A program made the position numbers and the translations under genes. Of a DNA stretch of 64,000 nt, positions 55,423 to 64,000 are shown one piece after another. The stretch spans positions 11,345,895 through 11,409,894 of the forward strand of contig CM051015.1 of the NCBI GenBank assembly GCA_027704905.1. Direction: 5' to 3'. The stretch comes from Muraenolepis orangiensis (lineage: Eukaryota; Chordata; Actinopteri; Gadiformes; Muraenolepididae). How positions within the stretch are numbered: the first letter of the stretch is position 1; the number at the start of each line of letters is the position of its first letter. The notes beneath the pieces were generated by a model that was not told the origin of the DNA, did not search any database, and saw only the letters and a list, made by a program, of their open reading frames with translations.

Positions 55423-58084
55423 TAACACTAATAAGATTTAGTTTTTTTCTTAATCCTCCTTCAACATGTATCAGCATCATGTGACTGATGTTTGCCAGAC
55501 AAGGACGATTATGAGGCTATGAGTGCTTGACGTTGCGTTAGTGATGCAGCCAGAGCTATGACTTGTGGTGACAGGGACAGAGATGCTCCCTCTCCCCCGC
55601 AGGAGGCTGATTGATTGGGCAGTCAGGAGCAGGACGCCGTCCTTCATGACAGAGAAGGACACCGCTCCCCGGATACTCTCTTAATCTCTTCCAGGAAGTT
55701 TGGCGAGAGAGCCAAACTAATACTGCTGTATTGACAATCAAAGAACTACAGGTGACATAGGATTTCGCCAAGAAGCTGTGTATGTCAAGCCTGAGCATTC
55801 CCAATGGGTCTGCATTCACCATGCCGGTTGGATTTGGTCTGCGATTGGATAAAAACAATCCCAAATAACCATGTGATGGCCAAGCGTTTGTCTGCAGAGT
55901 TGAGAACAGGTCACTCAATTCACTGCAATGGACTGTTTGGGCTAAATTGTCACATTCCATACATGTTTGCACTGGCTCGGATCATGTGTATAGAAAACGC
56001 TGCTTTGTAATTCAGCTTTGCCAGGTCTTGTATTATACCTGTGATTATTAACCTCAGTCTATATCATCTTTAACACGTCATTTGTATTGGTAGCTATAGT
56101 ATCAGCATAGGGACTTGGTTTAACCTTTATGTAGCAGTACAATGGGGTTTTATTTATTTGTTTATTGTACTCCTAATGTTCTGTTATTCCATTTCTGAAC
56201 TCATGACTGATTCTGTTGTACCGTTGTACCTTAGGGCTATCAATAGTTCATTTTCTTGCAGTAATGCAGTTCAAGACAACACATGGAGCTGCCAATGCTT
56301 TCCACCAGGCCACTGTATGTCATATTGCATCAAAGCAATGTTTTGTTGCTCCAAGCCTTGCAGTCTCAACGTTGATTAATTTGCTCCTTTTCAAAAGAAA
56401 ATGATGTTGAAGACATCTTCAAAAAACTTTCAGAAAGATGTGTACAGAGTACCTTTTCCCAAGGAGACACGATATTACATCCCTGCATTTTACATCTTTC
56501 AATTTCAGTTAGTAGCTTGTTAAATATTTGCAGTGTGCCAAGTCATACAGGGCCATGGCATCATCGCCATTACCAATGAGCTGGTCTCCTCTTTTTAAAT
56601 GTTAATTGCCTTTTCTATGTGCTTTCTCATTTCACCCATTCTAAGTGATGTGTGGTGAGCTCCACTCACAGCATTCTCATTCATTTTCCGAATGGCATTC
56701 AAGATCCACACCGTTATATAGCAATCATATATTTGCAGTGAACAAAAAATGGCTTGCCCTTCATTATGTGCTATATATAAACTTCAGTTTTTCGTGAAAT
56801 AAATTGCAAGTCAAGTCTTAATCTTCCTAAGTAGAGTGCATTCGCTCACTATGTAGCCATATGTATAATAGAAGGGATTTTTTTTTTCCCTGTGTTGTAG
56901 CTAATCAGACTTACCAAGCTTTGCCAATACTTTGCATAATGCATGGTGCCACATCATTAAATATATACATGCCATTTTACTACAGGAGAAAATTAATTCA
57001 TCATTCAACATTACAGGTTTGGTGAGCGTGCTAGGTGGGTGCCTGGGTGGGTGCCTGTTCAAATGTGATATGACTCTTTCGATACCGAGACACATTCTGC
57101 TAAAACACGACTTTACTTTTCATTGATTAAAACTTGTACACAAACAAAGTAATTGGAAGGAGCATTTGTTCACTGTAGAAGCAAATCGAATAACTTCCAT
57201 TTCATCCATGACACGAGTAGGTAATATAGCAAAGTCCCTATTTTAGAGTGTGTGTTATATTTTATATTTTTGCATGATTTCCTTATAACAGAAACATCCC
57301 TGTACGTGCTCATGCAATTGAAAGGGATTTCATTTGAAATTGCTTTTGGAGCAGCGGTTTGACAACCATGGTGTTTTATTTTGTGTTTCTGAGACATCCG
57401 GCAGGTGCTCTATGTCAAACCCATGGGGGATGAGGATCCCAATTGTCAAGGCCTGAGGCCTTTCCCTGGTCCATGTCAATGTGGGCCCAGACATCTAATG
57501 TACGCAAAAGCCATCTGGCACAAAGGTCATCTATATCCTCAGTTTCAAGGTCAAAGAATACAACTTGAAAATAATGAATGATGAGTGTAATCTAGGAGTG
57601 CCTCCTTTTTGTCTTGGCGTCAACTGGGAATCAGAAACAAGGGATGTAGGGTTCATTCTAGTGTGTTTTCCTCCTAGCAGTCCATCAAAACCATAGCACC
57701 ATAGAATGATGAATATCTCTCTTTTCCTCCATTTCTGCTCTTTCTGCCTGACTTGATGGATATAATGAGAGCATGCCTAAGTATCTCGGTACCTCGTAAG
57801 ACTATTTCTGGGAGGTTCTACAATTTGACAAGGCTCTTCCATATCGAATATGATGCTGTAATAATTTGAGTGCCCCCCATCAGGGTTTGATGGAAGGAGG
57901 GAGGGAGGAGGGCGTGGTCCTCTTTGTCACTTTCTTCCACCACTTTGCATCATCTGACAGCAGTCTTACACAGGCTCCAGAGGAGAGGTTTGAGGTCTCC
58001 TGTCCGAAAGGGAGACAACCGCGCCATCAACCAAGTGAATTACCGCAACCACCCCCCGCAATCATCCAGTGTACCATCTCTTCT

Positions 58085-58500
58085 CCCCCCCCCCCCGTGG
58101 TCTGTTAGCCGGTTCTGCACCCGGCTAACAACACCCGTACAAGGACCACCAGGTTTAAGGACAGTTTTTATCCACAGGCTAAACTTACTGCTAGGAGTGC
58201 TGCCACTATCATAACATTGTTATCCATTTTACATTACACTATCATACCTTTGCTGGATTGTCTGGACTCGTTACAGTTAATGCACTGTTCTGCACTGTAC
58301 TGCACTGTATTCATGATGCTGCTGCTCTACTAGCACATTAAAATGCTTTTAAATGTTTTTTGCACAATTCAACACATTGTTTTATGTGTACAGTATTGTT
58401 TTAATATAGTGGTTTAGAAAATTCATACTGTTGGAGGAAATGGGGAGTAAGCATTACATTGTACTTCTTGCATATAGCAAATACAAATCTTTAATGTTGA
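58085..58500 (+). mobile_element. Non-LTR retrotransposon 3' end, family A
   Basis: Contains the TTTTTATCCACAGGC block, GCTGGATTGTCTGGACTCG and GGAGGAAATGGGGAGTAAGC, ending in AAATACAAATC. The coding part upstream is degraded. Confidence 0.68.
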
Positions 58501-60562
58501 ATTTGTCCAGAAGCCGTCCTATGTTCACATGTCTTGTGATCGTTCCAGATGTGGCGTCGGAGGTTCCTTGACTGTGAGATAATGCTGCCTACTGGGAGTC
58601 AAAGAATTTGGGTTCATGCATATTTATAATGTTCACACTTGCATTCATTGTACTAGCGATGGGGCGTGTGTGGCAGAGAAAGAATAATGAGGTTCATTAA
58701 AATAATCCACCCACTTGCCATGAAATGGCTTGACTGTTTCTGGATGTACTTTTTAAACTTTAATAAGTAATTAACCTTACTCAGGTGCTACAGTTGAAAA
58801 TTCCCCAAAAAGGCAAAATGTTGCCTTTTTGCTGGATGTGGTGTTGCCTTGGAAACCTTGGATCGGAAGTAACGGGTCAAAGATAATGTGTAAGAATCAG
58901 CTCAGCACGTGGGGGGAAAAAAATTAATTGGTTTTGAGGTTCAGCCATAACTGACCAAGTTGCAGCTTTTGTAAACATGGTGAAAGCAAGGAAACATTGA
59001 GAAAAGTTTTCTAATCTGAACTCAGTTGAAATGAGGATTGTATCACACTGCCATGCACAGGAATGCACTGCCCTCCCCGGCAGAGGCTATTTGCGATGGG
59101 AGCCTAAGACCTACACAATGTGGCCATACAAAAGATGGATCTGAAGTCTTGCAGATCTGCAGAGCAGAGCGCTGGCATAACGGAAATCCCTGCTAGAAAA
59201 GGGAAAAGGGGTGAAAAGAGAGTTATTTAACCAGATGTCCCACTCAGCAAAGAGAGGATTAAAATGCACTGCTGCTTATCCAGCGTAAAGACTCTGACTT
59301 TCAAACCGCTGGTTCTCTTCAAAACACGGTGTTGAAGGTCATGCTTCTATTAGATGTCTTTTGTGTGCTAATAGGAATGTTGGGGGATTTAGGTGTCGTC
59401 AGTCTTTTTCTCAAGGCTTTGTGAAGAAGAAAAAAAGTGCCGGAAACAAGTGCTATCCGTTTCCCACATTTCTTGTTGCGAAGTGGGTCAAACATGTTCT
59501 GTGTCAGCACTATTAAAGAGGGAGCACACATGTGTCAGCGACGTCAACATATCCATGTGAAGTTGTACGATCAAAGAAGTATTTTTTTCGCTGGAAAGTA
59601 GGGCTAAAACTGGTCTGTCTATACAGTAGAAATGCACAATTTATTTTTAATTGGTGCTACATGTTGAACAACCGTTTTAACAACAGCCCTAGAGCCGGCA
59701 AAAGTGGACAATTGCTAGCAAAGATATGTGCGAAACTGAATGCTGGTGAAATAGAGGGAAATTTGTCATTGCTCATTTGCACTACCACATTGTAACTGTA
59801 CAAACCTTCTTCTCCTGCTCTGTTGGTCGGCTATAGCTCCTGCCTTGACCACAGACACAGAGACGAGTACAAAGCACCGACAACTGCGGGGCTCTTTGCG
59901 CGTATGCCGTTTGAGATCTTGGCACTCAAGCAGGCTACTCTATGGAGGTTGATTAGAGTCCGTAGGGCTCTGCAAGGGCTAAATTCAGCCATCCCAGTCA
60001 TCACGTGCATTAGACACTACCCTGGCACTTCCCAGGCCCATTTCAGCTTTTAGTTGAGGTGATTGGAACGGCCACAGATCCACTGTGGACGTCTACATAG
60101 CGTAGCATAGGGAAGAGACTCTCCAAATGCTATGCTAAGGATCAAGCAGCATGTTTTTGTTTATCTACTAATCATTCAGATTATTTAAATCACGTTATTT
60201 GTGATATTGAAACATTTTCCACTGCATTTGTTGTTCATGTTAGATGTTTGTCTATATTGTTAATACAATATCCTTGATGTATATATGCATCTGCATGCTT
60301 TTCTTTTGCTAAATGTTTTAGGCAATCAAAAACGATATAATCTTCACTTATTTTAATGCAGAATTGACACAAAATTAGAAAAATACTAGACTTGCAGTGT
60401 AGTGCAGTGTAGGGCTGTACCCTAAAAGTTGACGACTCAAAGTGTTGTTCAGAGAGCCCAGGGTCGACTTGAGTTCAGTTGAACTATCGCAGGTTTTAAA
60501 AAATATGTGTGTGCACCATAGCAACCGCTTTACACTTGATAGGAGGCAACTTGAATGATGGG

Positions 60563-60785
60563 AGGCAGTAGCTCAGTGGGTAAGGACTTTGCTTGGGAGC
60601 TGCAAGGTCGCCGGTTCAAGTCCCCGAATCACCAGGTTACTGCCTAAGTGCCCTTGAGCAAGGTACCCCCCTGCGCTGCTCCCCGGGCGCTTATAAATAG
60701 CTGCCCACTGCTCCTAAAGATACTACGATGGGTAAAATGCAAGAGTGTAAATGTCCCCGCTGTGGGACTAATAAAGGACAAAAAA
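60563..60785 (+). mobile_element. tRNA-derived SINE
   Basis: GGCAGTAGCTCAGTGGGTAA, GGTCGCCGGTTCAAGTCCCC, CCCTTGAGCAAGGTACC, CTGCTCCCCGGGCGC, and an A-rich end. Confidence 0.8.
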
Positions 60786-62642
60786 AATAAAAACAAGAAA
60801 TATATATATAGATGCTTAAGATGAAGGAATGTGTTGTACCATGATCCATAGGTTATTCTGTAGCATATTTATCATGGAAAGAGAAAACGGATATTACAGG
60901 AGAACTAATGCTTCACACAGAAGAGATGTAGGCCTAATTCAACAGATCCAACAAAAGACCAACATAAATAAAAAGAGTGCTGCAACAGCGAAAAGCTGCC
61001 ATGGGCATGTCAACTTAACTCCGGCTCGGAGACGTGTGCTCGGTTGGTGCCTGTTTAAATGTAATCTTTATTTTATATGACGCATTTTAGTTTTCATTGA
61101 TTAAAACTTGATTAAAGCAATTTTAACTCATGGGGCCGAAACAGTGGGGTTAAAGCAGGGCCAAAAGAGAGGTAAAGAGATCCCTGTCAGGTTCGAACAG
61201 TTAACACCGCTGGACTCACGGGTGCCTTTTGCTTCCGGCTTTAGGTCACTTTTATTCCGTTGTTTGATATCCATCCATCCATCTATATGTTTTATTGGAG
61301 GTAGACTATGGCTGTCACGCCTGTCCCTTTAACTTGCTTCCGTAACGCAGTTACTGTAATGCTGTGAGAAACTGGAGAACTTTTATGTACCTTTTTCTTT
61401 AACCACGAATGGTGAAATATTGATTGAACTGGCAAATCGGATTTGACTTGGTAAATTCCCAACCCTAGTGCAGTGCTGAAGTTTTCATGAAGGTATCAGT
61501 GCAGCTTAGGTTGTGCTTGATGGCAGTTGATCATTTTCTTATCTTCCCTTATTTGTAGGGAAGCGATATGAACACCCACGTCACTCAGATTTAATCTCCA
61601 GCAGCCAACTGTGAGTCTCTGGTATGATTTGAAATCGATTAAAAACACAAAACAGAACGGGTTTCATGATCGACTATTACCATTACCAACCAATGGTGCA
61701 CACTGGCTATGTCTGACTGACTACGATGAGCTCACCCAGTGTTGTCATTTCTGGCTGAGGAACCTATGTAAATGTGATATTTTTATTATCTTTGATCTTT
61801 CCTTTTAAGTATTAAAGGTGATAGATCTTTCAGATTGTCTAGAAATGCAACCATTTTTAGTAGGTATTTTTAATGTGGTTTTGTCTTTACCATAGTGATA
61901 AAAACCAACATACATCTTTGAAAGAAAACTGCCTCATTAAAAAAAAGGTTTAATAGAGCTTACTCAATAACATTTGACATGTTGTCAAATGTATTTTGAC
62001 GTATTTATTTATCTATATTATATAAGCATATTATATTATTTCTATTAATACAACACAGTATACAGTATAGCCATGCTATTTTATTTAGCAGAAATGGTTA
62101 ATGTCCACGCCAGAATAGCTAGGCTTTACTTATTTGCTTCCTCAGCCTCACTTCAAAGCCATTAGGGCCTCAGCCAGATTAGTATTCTACTCTCCTTCAA
62201 CGGCTTGGATTGGGTCTGCTTGCTGAAATGATGGCCCGAGTAGGCATAATGTTGTTATTTTGGGTCAATAGTATGGCAAAACCAATACAAAAGCAGCAAA
62301 CACTGAGCAGCGGTAACAGTAGGAGTCCAACATGGTCATAATGGCTGATAAGTAATGTGAGAACTTTTTATTTTATTGTATATGTAAAAACGTTAAGTTT
62401 GACTCATTTATTTATTATGTGTTATTCTTATTATAGTATTTTTTTGTAGTTTAAGACATGAGTAATCCTTAATACACAGCCAATTAGCCTCAGAGGTTGC
62501 ACCACCAGCTGCTTAGTACAGATGTATGGCCACCACTGTCGCACCCTTCACATGTTAGGTTTACTCAAATTGTAATTAATATTAGGGCACTCAGACTTAG
62601 CATCACAATACATATACAACAATGCCTTTTGTTTTTGAAATC

Positions 62643-62845
62643 CCGGCAGTATAGCTCAGGAGGTAGAGCGGTCGCCTCACAACCAGAATGTTGCTGGTTT
62701 GTCCTAGCAAAACCTGTCGAGGTGTCCTTGAGCAAGACACCCTAACCCTAACTGCTCCTGACGTGCTGGCTGTCCCCTTGATGGCAGACTTCGCCGTTGG
62801 TGGTTGAATGGGTGTATGAATGGGTGAATGTGAGGCATGACATAT
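62643..62845 (+). mobile_element. tRNA-derived SINE, second subtype
   Basis: GGCAGTATAGCTCAGGAGGT and GAGCGGTCGCC head, CCTTGAGCAAGACACCC, then GAATGGGTGTATGAATGGG and GTGAATGTGAGGC, a tail seen in another fish SINE type than the copy at 10187. Confidence 0.75.
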
Positions 62846-64000
62846 ATAAATACCAGTACCATTACCATCCCCTGCCAAATCTATTATATACTGTGCTAGA
62901 TGCAGTCTGCATAGATGACGTCAGAACTAGCGTGAATAACTGGCAGTTGGTTCAGTTGGTTCTCAACCAACTGCTGTCCCTGCTGGACCAATCATTTATT
63001 CATATGTACACACACAGATTGTGTGTTGCGTCTTTATGCTTTGCTGTACATTTCAGTTTCTCAGTGTTTACATGCTCTGAGGTTACTAAAGGTGCTGGAG
63101 GTCTGCATATTCTCCTTGGAAAGTTTTCCAAACATTTATATGGTAATTGTCTGAAAGTATGAAAGAGCTTTCTGAAAACATCAGCCTTTGGAGTATTTCT
63201 GGGTCCCACAATTTTTCTTTGTCCATCACGAAGGTAGCGCTTCTCGGGTTCTTTTCACGATCTTCTTTATAATTTTTCTGTGCGCCATTTTGATGATGAA
63301 TCTTTCTTTACATCCATTTTCTTATCACAAATGTCCTCCCTAAAGCCCCACCAGAGAGTTTGAATGGCGCCATAGTCCTGCAATATGTCTTAAGAGGTCA
63401 CACAGAACATTTGGCTGGGGTATTGGAGGTGGGAGAAAATCTGTGTATTTGTCTGTCACTGGTAGTCCATCTTTGTGATGGACTACATAGATGCATATGC
63501 TATAAGCCTTTATTCAATGCCACAAGCCCATGTGTGGTTTGTCACATTGAATTGGCATCTAGTAAAATTGTATAAATATAACCATTCATGTTTAACTTTG
63601 CAATACACAGGTGGAGCCCCCATTATTTCCACCCTCTGTTTGTTTTCTATCCAAAAGTGGGATTTGCAATGGGTTCTTCTCCCACATGACAACACTTCCT
63701 AATGTCAGTGCCTTCCACTTGCACAGTGGTCTTACCTCTTGAGAATAGAAAGCCAATGACATATTCAAAACCCCCAGAACTCATTCATTCTGCGCAAGAG
63801 TTGCCATCCTCTTTCAAGTCCTTGCACAGAAGGGGAGCTCATGCAGAAAGGATTTGTCCTATCCAAGCATTGTACCTGCTGTAAATGATAGATTTGGGGG
63901 GAGAGCTGGCAGAGTGGCAAAAAAATGATAATCTCTTTGACACGAGACATGACAACTGAACAGACTTTAAAAAGAAACCAATTACACAGAAAATTCTATT

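Larger units (their letters stand above)
45706..58084. other. Gene-poor stretch with possible regulatory blocks
   Basis: Holds transposon fragments, a TC array and two palindromes. Candidate regulatory blocks: about 50440-50520, 52050-52200 (TAATTAGAGCGGCACAGAGA) and 54060-54270 (CATGCTTACGGCGGCCATAA). No gene seen. Confidence 0.4.
58501..64000. other. Gene-poor stretch
   Basis: Two SINEs and a GT-poor, AT-rich background. ORFs at 59823-60053 and 63000-63209 show nothing recognisable. Confidence 0.55.

Noticed and set aside
59823..60053. 76-residue plus-strand ORF with Arg-rich end
   Set aside because: No domain, splice sites or repeat homology that I can support.
62643..62720. tRNA gene, suggested by A and B boxes (also at 8.5, 10.2, 28.2, 49.5 and 60.6 kb)
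   Set aside because: No cloverleaf closes and each is followed by the SINE body; they are SINE heads.
63000..63209. 69-residue minus-strand ORF
   Set aside because: Nothing recognisable and no partner exon.

Overview
The window looks like teleost fish genomic DNA. It has split vertebrate genes with GT-AG introns, tRNA-derived SINEs, LINE 3' tails with the TGTAA motif typical of fish L2-type elements, and very long (CA)n/(GT)n arrays. The density of long dinucleotide arrays and poly-G tracts would fit a gadiform (cod-like) genome, but that is only a guess.

The first 14 kb hold two genes that converge tail to tail. Bases 239-3181 on the plus strand carry the last five coding exons of gmppa, the regulatory alpha subunit of GDP-mannose pyrophosphorylase; the gene begins left of the window. 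Bases 13720-4347 on the minus strand carry a complete 15-exon racgap1 (MgcRacGAP/Cyk4, centralspindlin GAP subunit). I rebuilt it exon by exon: every phase fits and the total is 1863 nt, or 620 codons plus stop, against 632 residues in human. Coiled coil, Plk1/Ect2-docking segment, C1 zinc finger and RhoGAP domain with arginine finger are all present. About 1.2 kb of shared 3' flank separates the two stop codons. The stretch upstream of the racgap1 ATG (13721-14036) looks like a promoter and ends in a plus-strand splice-donor-like site, so it may be bidirectional.

From about 14 to 64 kb I find no convincing multi-exon gene. This is AT-rich, gene-poor sequence with long GT/CA and TA arrays, G/C homopolymers, SINEs, LINE 3' ends, small inverted repeats and several repeat-free blocks that look like conserved regulatory DNA. 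Two ORFs deserve attention: an unidentified exon-like ORF at 29016-29324 (minus) and a THAP-domain-like fragment near 40414-40671 (minus).

The most notable structures are: a U6 snRNA pseudogene fused head-to-tail to a SINE (28334-28013, minus); a retroelement ending a few bases from a gmppa splice acceptor and a SINE starting about 14 bases from a racgap1 splice acceptor; a GC-AG intron in gmppa; a racgap1 acceptor preceded by 19 C; and a 22-bp-stem, 16-nt-loop hairpin at 23995-24054. No previously undescribed multi-gene system is evident.
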